Shown: positions 1-8,477, numbered from the stretch's first letter. The stretch: 64,000 bases of DNA from Sphaerisporangium aureirubrum (GCF_042658925.1 NZ_JBHSRF010000004.1:1-64000), one strand, 5' to 3'. Numbers and translations: made by a program. Notes: generated by a model not told the origin, from the sequence alone.

Positions 1-756
1 ATCGGGCAACCCCTCCAGCACCGGCAGTCGGTGGCTGGACTTGACCCGCCACAACAACTGCGCGCCGCCGGCCGCTGCGGCATGCCAGTCGGCCCAGTTG
101 AAGAAGTTGCGGTCGGCCAGCAGCAGCCAGCCCGGCTCCACGCCTGGCCATAACGCCCGCGCCAGGACCTGTTCCCCGATGGAGGTGCCGGCCATCGCGG
201 CCGCCACCACCGCATGCGAAGCGCACTCGGAGATCGTGACCACACGCACTTTGGGAAACGGCGTGGCATGCTCGGCCGATCCGCCATAGCCGAACACCTC
301 GACGTTACCGGGCGTGTCCGGGGCGTCCCACTCAAACCCGTCGATGGCCATCAACCGCCGATCCCCCAGCCACGCACCACGCGTCAGTTCCCCGGCGACG
401 GGAACCGCCACCCGCTCAAACAGCGCCCGCACCGGCTCAAACCCCAGCCGAGCACGAGCCTGCGCGATCCCGCCCGAAGTCGGCGGCGACCACTGCGCGT
501 CCCAGCACCCCCAACCCGACAACGTTTCACCCAGCCGGACCGCGATCTCCTCGTAGTCATCATCGGCGAACAACGCCATCGCCATCGCGAAATACACCAT
601 CACATGCGGCGGCAGCTTCCCACCCGCGCGCCTGGCCTGCCTGCCCGCCACCGCGACCGCCTCATCGACCACATCACGCGGCACCGACGCAGTCAGCACT
701 CCCAGCGAGACCCAATCCGTCAACCGGCCACCCGCCACCACACCACCATGCGTCAC
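1..756 (-). CDS. IS4-family transposase, 3' part beyond window edge
   Basis: Read on the minus strand this is an open frame of 252 codons that runs off the left edge. The translation has an N-terminal IS4-type helical region (SVPRDVVDEAV, then YFAMAMALFADDDYEEIAVRL at about residues 20-80). A DDE nuclease core follows, with the first catalytic Asp in LMAIDGFEWDAPDTPGN and the second in LLLADRNFF. This order is typical of IS4 transposases (N-terminal IS4 domain plus DDE_Tnp_1). The chosen start is GTG at 756-754, with a GGGAGG sequence about 10 bases upstream. The third acidic residue and the C-terminus lie outside the window, so integrity cannot be judged. Confidence 0.85.
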   Translation of the reverse strand, partial: MTHGGVVAGGRLTDWVSLGVLTASVPRDVVDEAVAVAGRQARRAGGKLPPHVMVYFAMAMALFADDDYEEIAVRLGETLSGWGCWDAQWSPPTSGGIAQARARLGFEPVRALFERVAVPVAGELTRGAWLGDRRLMAIDGFEWDAPDTPGNVEVFGYGGSAEHATPFPKVRVVTISECASHAVVAAAMAGTSIGEQVLARALWPGVEPGWLLLADRNFFNWADWHAAAAGGAQLLWRVKSSHRLPVLEGLPD

Positions 757-840
757 ACGACCCGATCCTCCCGAACCACCCCCACACCACACAGAACGAC
801 ACACCCACCACAAAGATCAACTTAAGCTAAGTGGCATTGG
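1..840 (-). mobile_element. Insertion sequence, IS4 type, one end visible
   Basis: The transposase at the left edge implies an insertion sequence. The stretch at 822-840 (reads CTTAGCTTAAG on the minus strand) lies where the terminal repeat upstream of the transposase should be. The other end and any target duplication are outside the window, so the boundary is a guess. Confidence 0.45.
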
Positions 841-927
841 GGCCAGCCCCCACATCCCCGGCCCCTGTATGTGGGAGCCAGCCCCCACACCTCCGGCCCC
901 TGCCGGGCTCATCGCGCTCCACCGCGA
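841..927 (+). repeat. Fragment of the MITE-like intergenic repeat
   Basis: Two tandem versions of a GCCAGCCCCCACA / CCCGGCCCCTG motif lie at 843-868 and 881-903, followed by CCGGGCTCATCGCGCTCCACC. The same string of motifs occurs inside the repeats at about 29.9 and 30.2 kb, where the wording is CTGCCGGGCTCATAGTGCTC. Only the interior is recognisable here; I see no terminal inverted repeat. It lies between the IS and the regulator cassette. Confidence 0.6.
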
Positions 928-977
928 AAGGGCTCGGCTTGACCGGTGCCTCGCTGTCTAGCGTCACCGACCACTTC

Positions 978-1436
978 TCAGACTCGACCGCCGGCCGGTG
1001 TGGTGGCGATCTCGTACCGCACCTCGCACCAGACGGTGCGCCAGGACCAGTCTTGCGAAACGCCCCAGCGGTGGGAGATCAGGTTCACGAGCATGAGGCC
1101 GCGTCCTCCTTCGGAAAGAGGGTCCTCACGGAGTTCAGGGGCCGCGTCGCCGCCCTCGTCGGTGACTTCGATGTGAACATGTGTCACACGGTCGGCGATC
1201 ATCAACGTCACGGTCCCGCCGTCGCGCGACCTCGAATGGATCACGGCGTTCGCGGTCAGCTCCGACACCAGGAGTGTCACGTCGTCGGCGGCAGGATGCC
1301 GGTCGCCGAGCGCCTCCCTGGCGAACGTCCGGGCGAGTGCGGCCGACTCCGGACGTCCCGGCAGCTCGATGACGTTCGCCGGTACGTCCGGGGTAGACGT
1401 TTTATCGCTGCACGGCAGCATTGCGGGGTCTGCCAT
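978..1436 (-). CDS. ATP-binding anti-sigma-factor-like protein (HATPase_c_2), cassette 1
   Basis: A 152-residue soluble protein with a single GHKL ATPase fold. The N-box is ELTANAVIHS and the G-box is EGGRGLMLVNLI, as in RsbW/SpoIIAB-like proteins; no dimerisation/phosphoacceptor domain is present. Start ATG 1436-1434 follows GAAAGGGTG. It is divergent from the XRE regulator and DUF397 genes that follow. In Streptomyces such ATPases accompany WhiJ/AbaA-type regulators with DUF397 proteins and are thought to act as anti-sigma or anti-regulator partners; that role is inferred. A second cassette with the same layout is at 55.5-57.2 kb. Confidence 0.82.
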   Translation of the reverse strand: MADPAMLPCSDKTSTPDVPANVIELPGRPESAALARTFAREALGDRHPAADDVTLLVSELTANAVIHSRSRDGGTVTLMIADRVTHVHIEVTDEGGDAAPELREDPLSEGGRGLMLVNLISHRWGVSQDWSWRTVWCEVRYEIATTPAGGRV

Positions 1437-1618
1437 TATTCGCACCCTTTCGTGCGGAGGGGGACCCATGTGGCGCGGGTTTCGTTCGATTCCACGGCCG
1501 GCCTTTTCGGAAAAGCCGTTGCCAGGATCGTTCGCCTGGCATTGTGTGGGGAAGGCACATTCGGACCGCGTGTGATTCGAAACCCCCTGTGGCCCGCTGA
1601 AACGAGGTGCACCGGCAG

Positions 1619-2430
1619 ATGACGACAGGTAACGGCGGCACGCCGCGTATGTTCCTTGCTCGGGAATTGCGGCGGGCTCGGGAAGGGAAAGGTATATCCC
1701 GGGCGACGCTGGCCAAAGAGTTCTATGTAAGTGAAGTCCTGGTCCGCCAATGGGAGACCGGCCATCGGGTTCCCGTGGCGGACCATGTGGCCAAACTGGA
1801 TGAGATGTTCGAGATGAGGGGCATCCTCGCCCGCATCCGCGAGGAATTGGTGAAGGCATCGGTCCCACTGGAGTGGTTCGGACGCTGGACGGAGATCGAG
1901 GCACGGGCGTCGTCGTTGTGGTCGTTCCAGCCGATGGTGGTGCCCGGTCTCCTGCAGTCCGAGGACTACGCGAGAGCGATCCTCCAGGCGGCCAACCATC
2001 TCGCGGACGTCGAAGAGATGGTCGGCGCGCGCATGGAACGGCAGAAGATCCTTTACCAAGAGGAGGAGCCGCCGATGTTCATCGCACTCATCGCGGAAAG
2101 CGTGCTGGCCCAGAACGTCGGCGGTCCCGATGCCATGGCCGGTCAACTGACGCATCTGTCAGAGATGGCCAAACGCGATAACGTGATCGTTCAGATCGTC
2201 CCCCCGGCGCCAAGGCATGCGCGGGTTTCACCGGTCCGTTCGTGATCGCCAATTTCAACGGCGGAACTGACATCGCGTACGTGGACAATGCCATCAGCGG
2301 AGAAGTAGTCGAGGATCCGGAGGATTTGATACGATTGCGACGAATGTTCGATGTCTTCCGGGCTGACGCCCTGTCTCAGCGAGAATCTGTGTCACTCATG
2401 ACAAGGATGGCCGGACAATGGAAGAGCTAA
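1619..2430 (+). pseudogene. XRE-family regulator with DUF5753 domain, frameshifted
   Basis: The frame from ATG 1619 (GAGGTG at 1604-1609 as ribosome site) encodes an XRE helix-turn-helix (LARELRRAREGKGISRATLAKE, then VLVRQWETGHRVP) and the start of DUF5753 (VVPGLLQSEDYARAIL). It stops at 2243-2245 after IVPPAPRHARVSPVRS. The rest of the family domain (VIANFNGGTDIAYVDN to RMAGQWKS) continues in another frame from about 2229 to 2430. A 2-base gain (or 1-base loss) in the GCGC run near 2222-2228 restores PAPRHAGFTGPFVIANF. It is either a true null allele or a sequencing error. Full family length is about 270 residues, which the joined frame matches. It is divergent from the ATPase gene and overlaps the DUF397 gene by 13 bases. 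Confidence 0.8.
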
Positions 2431-2597
2431 TCTGGAAGAAATCCTCCTACAGCTCAGCGAACGGCGGCGACTGCGTGGAGGTCGCCACCCTCCCTACCGG
2501 GGTAGCCATCCGCGACAGCAAGACCCCCTCAAGAGGCCACTTGACGGTGCCGTCCCCCGCCTTCGGCGCATTCGTCGCCACCCTCAAGTCCTTCTGA
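2418..2597 (+). CDS. DUF397 small protein, cassette 1
   Basis: A 59-residue protein beginning MEELIWKKSSYSSANGGDCV and ending in VPSPAFGAFVATLKSF. This is the diagnostic DUF397 pattern (W-x-KSSYS-x-x-NG-x-CVEVA ... V-x-IRDSK ... F). DUF397 genes nearly always follow an XRE/DUF5753 gene in actinomycetes, as here. By analogy with Streptomyces WhiJ-linked genes it probably tunes the partner regulator by direct contact, but its biochemistry is unknown. The start ATG 2418 lies inside the end of the regulator frame, so the two are translationally coupled. Confidence 0.88.
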   Translation: MEELIWKKSSYSSANGGDCVEVATLPTGVAIRDSKTPSRGHLTVPSPAFGAFVATLKSF

Positions 2598-2759
2598 CGA
2601 CGGCGCGTCCGGCCTTGTACGGACCGGTCGGCGGAGCCTTTCATCAGTCGGCGGTTTGAAGGCCGCCGCACTGGGTCGCTCGCGGGGCGGGATGGGACGG
2701 ACTTGTGTGTTCGTGCACCTTCCTCTGGCCGTCGGCGGCTCGCGTGCTGCAATGGTGAC

Positions 2760-3659
2760 ATGTTTCTGGACGAGCTTCGTGACCTGCTGGAACGGCATGC
2801 GCGTCCCGGCTTGGCCACTGCAATCGACGGCGTCCGGGTCTGCAAGGTCGATCATGCGGTTTCGCCGGAGTCCTCGATGTCCGGCACGGTGCTGGCGGTC
2901 ATCGCTCAGGGCAGCAAGCGTCTGGCATTGGGGGACCGCGTCTACGAGTACGGTGCCGGCCAGTATCTCGTCGCTTCGGTCGACCTCCCGGTGACGGGGC
3001 ATTTCGTCGACACCGCCCGCCCCTCGCTCGGTTTCGGCATGACCCTGGAACCTGCCGTCATCGCGGAGCTGCTGCTGCAGATCGGACCTGGGGAACTACC
3101 TCGGTCCACCGGCACCGTGCCGCCGGGCATCGCGGTCAGTGACGCCCCGGACGAGTTGCTCGACGCTGTCGTTCGGCTGCTGCGCCTGCTCGACCGGCCA
3201 GGGGACCGGAAGGCGCTCGTCCCGCTGCTCAAGCGGGAAATCCTCTGGCGGTTGATGACCGGGGAACAGGGGGACGCCGTCCGTCAGCTCGGTCTCGCGG
3301 ACAGCAGCCTGAGCCACATTGAACGTGCTGTGCGGTGGATCCGGGAGAACTACACCCAGCCGTTCCGGGTCGGGGAACTGGCACAGCTTTCGGGGATGAG
3401 TGTCTCCGCTTTCCACCGGAACTTCCAGGTGGTGACGGCGATGAGCCCGATCCAGTTCCAGAAGCAGATCCGGCTACAGGCGGCGAGGTTGCTGCTGGCG
3501 AACCGTCCGAACGACGTCACCGGCGTCGGCCAGCGCGTCGGGTACGACAACCCGTCCCAGTTCAGCCGGGAGTACCGGCGCCAGTTCGGTGCTCCGCCCA
3601 GCGTCGACGCGGTACGCCTGCGGGGTGGAGCCGGTCCCGCCGCGGCGGCGCTGCCGTGA
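2760..3659 (+). CDS. AraC-family transcriptional regulator
   Basis: A 299-residue regulator. The N-terminal half (about 1-180) is the cupin-like AraC_N domain (SGTVLAVIAQGSKRLALGD, then the turn YEYGAGQYLVASVDLPVTGH). The C-terminal 100 residues carry two helix-turn-helix motifs: PFRVGELAQLSGMSVSAFHRNF, then DVTGVGQRVGYDNPSQFSREYRRQFG. Start ATG 2760 was chosen because the domain begins at FLDELRDLLERHA; codons further upstream look non-coding. The next gene, on the same strand, is an aldo/keto reductase. AraC_N regulators commonly control an adjacent oxidoreductase, so that is the likely target (inference). Confidence 0.88.
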   Translation: MFLDELRDLLERHARPGLATAIDGVRVCKVDHAVSPESSMSGTVLAVIAQGSKRLALGDRVYEYGAGQYLVASVDLPVTGHFVDTARPSLGFGMTLEPAVIAELLLQIGPGELPRSTGTVPPGIAVSDAPDELLDAVVRLLRLLDRPGDRKALVPLLKREILWRLMTGEQGDAVRQLGLADSSLSHIERAVRWIRENYTQPFRVGELAQLSGMSVSAFHRNFQVVTAMSPIQFQKQIRLQAARLLLANRPNDVTGVGQRVGYDNPSQFSREYRRQFGAPPSVDAVRLRGGAGPAAAALP

Positions 3660-3827
3660 CTCCCACCTGAGCGAAGAGGATTGTGCAACCACGCGAAAGG
3701 ATCGTGAAGGCCCGGCGCTCGCCGCGTTGCTTGCATGGATGTATCGGCGACGCCGCACCCCCACAGGGCCCGACGGCACCATGCCGATCACGCACCGAAC
3801 GCTCCACGAACGATTCCGGGGGGAATC

Positions 3828-4856
3828 ATGAAGTACCGCACGCTGGGCCGGACCGGAATCGAGGTCAGCCCGTACTGCCTGGGCACCATGATGTTCGGGG
3901 CCATGGGCAACCCCGACCACGACGACTCGATCCAGATCATCCACAGGGCCCTGGACGCGGGAATCAATTTCGTCGACACCGCCGACGTGTACTCCGCCGG
4001 CGAATCCGAGGTGATCGTCGGCAAGGCACTCAAGGGTCGCCGCGACGACGTCGTGCTGGCCAGCAAGGTGCACTATCCGATGGGCGGCGATCCGAACCAC
4101 GGGGGCAACTCACGGCGCTGGATCATGACCGCCGTCGAGAACACCCTGCGCCGCCTGCGGACCGACCACCTCGACCTCTACCAGATCCACCGCCCCGATC
4201 CGGCGGTCGACGTGGAGGAGACTCTGTCAGCCCTGTCCGACCTGGTCCGCGGCGGCAAGGTGCGGGCGATCGGCGCGTCGACCTTCCCCGCCTCGGAGAT
4301 CGTCGAGGCGCAGTGGGTCGCCGAGCGGCGCGGTCTGGAGCGTTTCCGGACCGAGCAGCCGCCGTACTCGATCGTCAACCGAAGCATCGAACGAGAGGTG
4401 CTGCCGGTCTGTCAGCGCTACGGGATGGGCACCCTGGTCTGGAGCCCGCTGGGCCAGGGCCTGCTCACCGGCCGCTACCGCAAGGGGCGGCAGACGGACA
4501 CCCACCGGTCCGGCGGCATGCCGCAGCACTTCACCGACCAGCGCAAACTCGACGTCGTCGAACAGCTCATCCCGCTCGCCGAGAAGGCCGGCCTGCCGAT
4601 GACCCACCTCGCGATGGCGTTCGCGATCGCCCACCCGGGCGTCACCTCCGCGATCATCGGGCCGCGCACCATGCGACAGCTCGACGACCTGCTGACCGGC
4701 GCCGGCGTCACCCTGGACGACGAGATCCTCGACCGGCTCGACGAGATCGCTCCCCCCGGTACCGACGCCGGCCCCAACGACGTGTCCTACACCCCACCGG
4801 CCATCTCACACGCGAACCGGCGCCGCCGCCCGGCCGCCGAGCGCTCCGCGGCCTGA
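3828..4856 (+). CDS. Aldo/keto reductase
   Basis: A 342-residue NADPH-dependent oxidoreductase of the AKR superfamily (TIM barrel). The catalytic tetrad is visible: Asp50 (FVDTADVYS), Tyr55, Lys80 (ASKVHYP) and His121 (YQIHRPD). The cofactor-binding end SAIIGPRTMRQLDD is present near residue 270. Start ATG 3828 has GGGGGGAA directly upstream; the open frame extends earlier, but the barrel begins at MKYRTLGRTG. Substrate is unknown; the sequence resembles the YajO/Tas-like group with a FGAMG motif. It sits 168 bp behind an AraC regulator, probably its controller. Confidence 0.9.
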   Translation: MKYRTLGRTGIEVSPYCLGTMMFGAMGNPDHDDSIQIIHRALDAGINFVDTADVYSAGESEVIVGKALKGRRDDVVLASKVHYPMGGDPNHGGNSRRWIMTAVENTLRRLRTDHLDLYQIHRPDPAVDVEETLSALSDLVRGGKVRAIGASTFPASEIVEAQWVAERRGLERFRTEQPPYSIVNRSIEREVLPVCQRYGMGTLVWSPLGQGLLTGRYRKGRQTDTHRSGGMPQHFTDQRKLDVVEQLIPLAEKAGLPMTHLAMAFAIAHPGVTSAIIGPRTMRQLDDLLTGAGVTLDDEILDRLDEIAPPGTDAGPNDVSYTPPAISHANRRRRPAAERSAA

Positions 4857-4927
4857 CGGACCGGTACGTTCCATCCCCCGAAAGCCGACATTGACGATGT
4901 CGCCGTAGGGCGGCGCCGTACGATCGG

Positions 4928-5302
4928 GTGGTGCGGATGGGGGAATTGGCGCGGCACGGGTGGGTTGTCGGAGCGGTGGTGGTGTTGTGCTGCTTGGACT
5001 GGGTGCTGCTGGTGGCCGCTGGGTTTGTCATCGATCGGGCGGTGGGGCGGGGGGTGTTGTGTGACGGGGCGACGGTGCTCTGTTCTGGGAGCGATCCGAC
5101 GTATGAGCAGTGGCTGGCGGAGATTCGCTTTCGTTGCAGGGTCGCCTATACGTCTTACGGGGTGGTGGCCGTCGTCCTGGTCACGACTCTGGTGATCGCT
5201 TGGCGGCGGGGGCGGAAGGGCATCGTGGTCATGCAGGGCGTGGTGCTCGCGTGGGTTGTGATGCTCGTCGTCCTGTGGCAGCCGTACCCTGGGGTTCCCT
5301 GA
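4928..5302 (+). CDS. Small membrane protein, unknown
   Basis: A 124-residue protein with three predicted membrane segments: VVGAVVVLCCLDWVLLVAAG near residue 13, YGVVAVVLVTTLVIAW near 77, and IVVMQGVVLAWVVMLVVLW near 99. A loop of about 40 residues with three cysteines (VLCDGATVLCSGSD ... FRCR) lies between the first two. I recognise no family. Start could be GTG 4928, GTG 4931 or ATG 4937. It converges on the GH127 gene with 56 bp between the stops. Confidence 0.55.
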   Translation: MVRMGELARHGWVVGAVVVLCCLDWVLLVAAGFVIDRAVGRGVLCDGATVLCSGSDPTYEQWLAEIRFRCRVAYTSYGVVAVVLVTTLVIAWRRGRKGIVVMQGVVLAWVVMLVVLWQPYPGVP

Positions 5303-5358
5303 CTTGGTACGGCCGCCCAGGACGAGCATGGGCTCCGGGGCTTCCCGGCGCGGGGGGA

Positions 5359-8109
5359 CTACACGAATCGCCAGAGGTGGTCGTTGGCGCCGTTGTCGTC
5401 GGACATGACGATCTGGGCGCCCTGGGCGGTGGAGGCGCCGGTGACGCCGAGGACGCGGCCACCGTTGGCGCATTGGATGCGGAAGTAGCCGTTGGCGCCG
5501 TGACGCAGGCGCCAGCGGTGGTCGCTCGCGCCGTTGTCGGCCCATTGGAGGACGCGCGCGCCGGTGCTGGTGGAGGCGTTCTCGACGCCTAGGACCTTGT
5601 TGCTGTTGGAGTTGCGAAGGCGGATGTAGCCTCCGGTGTCGGTGACGGCGGTCCACAGGTGGTCGGTGGTGCCGGTGTCACCCCATTGCAGGACCAGGCC
5701 GCCGTCGGCGGTGGACATGTTCTGCACGCCGAGTACCAGGCCGCTGGCCAGGTTCTGGATGCGGCGGGCGCCGCTCGGGACGAAGCGCCACTGGTTGTCG
5801 GACGATCCGTTGTCGGGGTCCTGCACGGCTTGGGCGCCGTTGGCGGTGGAGCCGTTGAGGATGCCCAGCAGTTTGCTGCTGTTGGCGTTGCGGATCTTGT
5901 GGGTTCCGTCGCCGACGTCGGTGATGGTCCAGCGGTGGTCGGCGGTGCCGTTGTCGGCCCACTGCAGGACGCGGGCGTTGTCGGCGGTCGACATGCCGTC
6001 CACACCCAGCACCTTGCCGCTGTTGGCGTTGCGGAACCTCACCGCGCCGCCGTCGACGATCAGTTCCCAGTTGTGGTCGGCGGTGCCGTTGTCGGTCCAC
6101 TGCAGCGCCAGGCCGCCGTCGGCAGTAGACATGTCCTGGATGCCCAGCACGAGGCCGCTGGCCGCGTTGACCAGCCGGAAACCCGACCCGGTGGGCTGGC
6201 CACCGCCGCCGGTGGCATTCCAGTAGACGGTGTAGTTGTGCCCGTGCGCGTCGTAGAACGGGATCAGGTTCACCGTCGCGTTGTTCGCGGTGGCGGTGAA
6301 GGTGAGCGCGGTCGTACTGGTCCGGGTGATCGACGAGGTGTTCAGCGTCGGCAACGCCGACAGCGAGGTGTTGCCGTAGTTGCCCGACAGCACGACCGGT
6401 CCGTAGGTGACGGCCGCGACGTTGGGGTTGTCGTTGGCCGCCACCATGATCACTCGCATCGGCAGGCGGACCGTCACGGTGTCACCCGAGGTCCAGGACC
6501 GGGTCAGTGAGGCATAGGTCCCCGGAGTGGTGTCCACGCTCTGCTGGGTGCCGTTGACGCTGATCGTCGCGCCGGTGGTCCAGCCGGGGATGCGGATCCG
6601 CATCGTCCACGAGTCGCCGACGCTCCCGGTCACCTGCAGGGTCGTAGTGTCGCTCACGGGGTAGGTCGTGGTCTGGGTGACCGTGATCCCGCGAGACGTC
6701 CAGTTCAGCACCGACGGCATGAACAGGTTCACCGTCAGCGTGGTGCCGTTGTAGAAGTAGATGGAGTCCATCAGGTTGGTGTTGACCTCCACCCCCGAGC
6801 CCTGGCAGCACCAGAACGAGTTGTAGTCGGTGCTCCACGTGCCGCCGCCCCACGCCGGGCCCACCCCGCGGCGGCCACCCGGCCGCAGCGGTGTGAAGTA
6901 GGTGACGTGGCCGTGGCCGTCGGCGGGGTTCTGCGCGCCGATGACGTGGTTGAGCAGGGCCCGCTCGAAGTAGTCCACGTACGACACCTGATTGGGGTTG
7001 AGCAGCCACAGCTCGCGGGTCAGCTTGAGCATGTTGTAGGTGTTGCAGTGCTCGCAGGTGTCGTTGGAGAGGTACCCGGCGATCGCGTTGGGGGCCCGGA
7101 AGTGCTCGGCCTGGCTGTTGCCGCCGATGACGTAGGTGTGCGCGCCGACGGTGAAGTTCCAGGCGTTGCTCGCGATGTCGCGGTAGCGGGTCGTGCCGGT
7201 GGCCTTGAACTCCCGCGCCGCGCCGATCCACTTGGGCACCTGGGTGTTGGCGTGCAGGCCGTTGAGCTGGTCGCTGTTCGACGCCAGGGGGTTGAACACC
7301 GCGGCGTGGTCGAACCGCTGCGCGACCGTGAGCCAGCGTCCGTCGCCGGTCTGCTGGTACAGGTCGGCCAGCACCGCGTTCATGCCGCCGAACTCGGTGC
7401 CCAGCATGTTCTGCATCTGGCTGGAGCTGAGCCGGCCGGTGCGCTGGTCCACCCAGCCGGCCAGCGCCAGCAGCACGCTGCGGGCCTGGGTGCTGCCCGT
7501 GTGGCGCCACACGTCGAGCAGGCCGGCCAGTGTCTTGTGGATGCAGTAGTACGGCACGTTGCCGTTGCTCAGCGTGCGCGCCTCCAGGGCGCTGAACTCG
7601 GACTCGGGGAAGCCGGACAGGTACCCGGTGCCGAACCCGGCCGCGCCGTTGTTCGCCTGGCACTTGGCCATCTCGGCGACCATGTAGTTGGCTTTGTCGC
7701 GGCACGTGGTGTCGCCGAGCACGGCGTAGGCCTGGGCCCACGCGGTGAGAAGGTGCCCCTGCATGTGGGAGCGGAACGGGAACGAAGGAGCGTCCCATCC
7801 GCCGTTCGCGGCGGCGCCGTTGGTGGACAGCCGGTGGTTGGCGCGGAAGACGTACAGCATGCGGTCGACGTCGACGTACCGCAGGTAGGACAGCGTGCGG
7901 TTCTGGTTGTCCATCCAGCGACCGGAGCTCAGCCGCACCTGCCCGTAGTCGAACGGATAGGCCGAGACTCCGAGGTCGGGCCGGACCGGAGGCACCACCG
8001 CGGCCTCGGCCGCTGAGCTACCGAAGGCGACCGGGCCGGCGGTCGTGGCGACCAGGGCGACACCCGTGGCTTGGAACAGCTGACGGCGGTTGAGCGGCGA
8101 GGGGGACAT
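5359..8109 (-). CDS. Secreted GH127-type beta-L-arabinofuranosidase with two CBM13-like lectin domains
   Basis: A 916-residue exported enzyme. Residues 1-36 form a Tat-type signal (NRRQLFQATG, hydrophobic run, AEA cleavage). Residues about 45-650 match GH127. The zinc/nucleophile ligands of that family appear as Glu353 and Cys355 (TCEHCNT) and Cys434-Cys435 (FWCCQGSG); AEHF at about 335 fits the acid/base. From about 665 to the end are six repeats of the form SGLVLGIQ-x-MSTADGG-x-x-LQW-x-DNG-x-x-DH-x-W, giving two beta-trefoil carbohydrate-binding (ricin/CBM13-like) domains. Start ATG 8109 has AAGGAAGAG upstream. The likely role is release of L-arabinofuranose from plant arabinan or arabinogalactan outside the cell. 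Two LacI-type operators precede it. Confidence 0.9.
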   Translation of the reverse strand: MSPSPLNRRQLFQATGVALVATTAGPVAFGSSAAEAAVVPPVRPDLGVSAYPFDYGQVRLSSGRWMDNQNRTLSYLRYVDVDRMLYVFRANHRLSTNGAAANGGWDAPSFPFRSHMQGHLLTAWAQAYAVLGDTTCRDKANYMVAEMAKCQANNGAAGFGTGYLSGFPESEFSALEARTLSNGNVPYYCIHKTLAGLLDVWRHTGSTQARSVLLALAGWVDQRTGRLSSSQMQNMLGTEFGGMNAVLADLYQQTGDGRWLTVAQRFDHAAVFNPLASNSDQLNGLHANTQVPKWIGAAREFKATGTTRYRDIASNAWNFTVGAHTYVIGGNSQAEHFRAPNAIAGYLSNDTCEHCNTYNMLKLTRELWLLNPNQVSYVDYFERALLNHVIGAQNPADGHGHVTYFTPLRPGGRRGVGPAWGGGTWSTDYNSFWCCQGSGVEVNTNLMDSIYFYNGTTLTVNLFMPSVLNWTSRGITVTQTTTYPVSDTTTLQVTGSVGDSWTMRIRIPGWTTGATISVNGTQQSVDTTPGTYASLTRSWTSGDTVTVRLPMRVIMVAANDNPNVAAVTYGPVVLSGNYGNTSLSALPTLNTSSITRTSTTALTFTATANNATVNLIPFYDAHGHNYTVYWNATGGGGQPTGSGFRLVNAASGLVLGIQDMSTADGGLALQWTDNGTADHNWELIVDGGAVRFRNANSGKVLGVDGMSTADNARVLQWADNGTADHRWTITDVGDGTHKIRNANSSKLLGILNGSTANGAQAVQDPDNGSSDNQWRFVPSGARRIQNLASGLVLGVQNMSTADGGLVLQWGDTGTTDHLWTAVTDTGGYIRLRNSNSNKVLGVENASTSTGARVLQWADNGASDHRWRLRHGANGYFRIQCANGGRVLGVTGASTAQGAQIVMSDDNGANDHLWRFV

Positions 8110-8120
8110 CTGCTCTTCCT

Positions 8121-8136
8121 TTGTTAGCGGCAACAA
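8121..8136 (-). promoter_or_regulatory. LacI-type operator, promoter-proximal
   Basis: TTGTTAGCGGCAACAA is an imperfect palindrome (arms TTGTT/AACAA) lying just upstream of the Shine-Dalgarno of the GH127 gene. It shares the TTGTTA-GCG core of the perfect site at 8187-8204, so both probably bind one LacI-family repressor. Confidence 0.65.
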
Positions 8137-8186
8137 TCAGGAAAAACCGGCAGCTCACTGGCTGACTCGAATAGCCGCGATCATTT

Positions 8187-8204
8187 ATTGTTATCGCTAA
8201 CAAT
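8187..8204 (-). promoter_or_regulatory. LacI-type operator, upstream site
   Basis: ATTGTTATCGCTAACAAT is an 18-bp palindrome with perfect 7-base arms around TCGC, 78 bp upstream of the GH127 start. A central CG in such a palindrome is the hallmark of LacI-family operators. No LacI-family gene is in this window, so the repressor acts from elsewhere. Confidence 0.75.
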
Positions 8205-8355
8205 CAAGGAATCCGTCCGCTGCCGGTGCCGGGGAGTACATCCGACCGAGCGGGACACGTCAACGCCTCGCCGCGGCCGGCACCGGAGGCCCGTGGCGCC
8301 ACGGGTCCTCCCGCCTGGAACTATCAGCCGCCGGGGGCTCGGCCGCGCGGCAGGG

Positions 8356-8477
8356 GACGGTGAAAATTTCAGCGCAGAAAAGGTTTTCGGTCCAGGATCG
8401 GCGAGTAGACCTCGAACTCGACACCGTTGGGGGTCCAAGGCATAGGACGGTGAGATTTCTACGCGGAAAAGGTTTTC
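8356..8477 (-). repeat. Duplicated 3' flank of the VOC gene with a VOC tail remnant
   Basis: Two direct repeats, GACGGTGAAAATTTC...AAAAGGTTTTC (8356-8388) and GACGGTGAGATTTCT...AAAAGGTTTTC (8446-8477), are 90 bp apart. The second spans the stop codon of the VOC gene. Between them, on the minus strand, NGVEFEVYSPIL can be read; it matches the C-terminal strand of VOC proteins (DGLEFEVSWLV in the intact neighbour). A tail plus its downstream flank was duplicated and has decayed. It fills most of the 365-bp gap together with the LacI operators. Confidence 0.6.

Noticed and set aside
3683..4894. 403-codon plus-strand frame overlapping the aldo/keto reductase
   Set aside because: Arg/Pro/Gly-rich shadow frame; the reductase frame carries the catalytic tetrad and proper codon bias.
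5659..8016. Long plus-strand open frames opposite the GH127 gene (for example 5659-6510 and 6907-8016)
   Set aside because: They are low-complexity Gly/Val/Arg/His strings antisense to a well-supported gene, a usual effect of high GC; no domains or ribosome sites.
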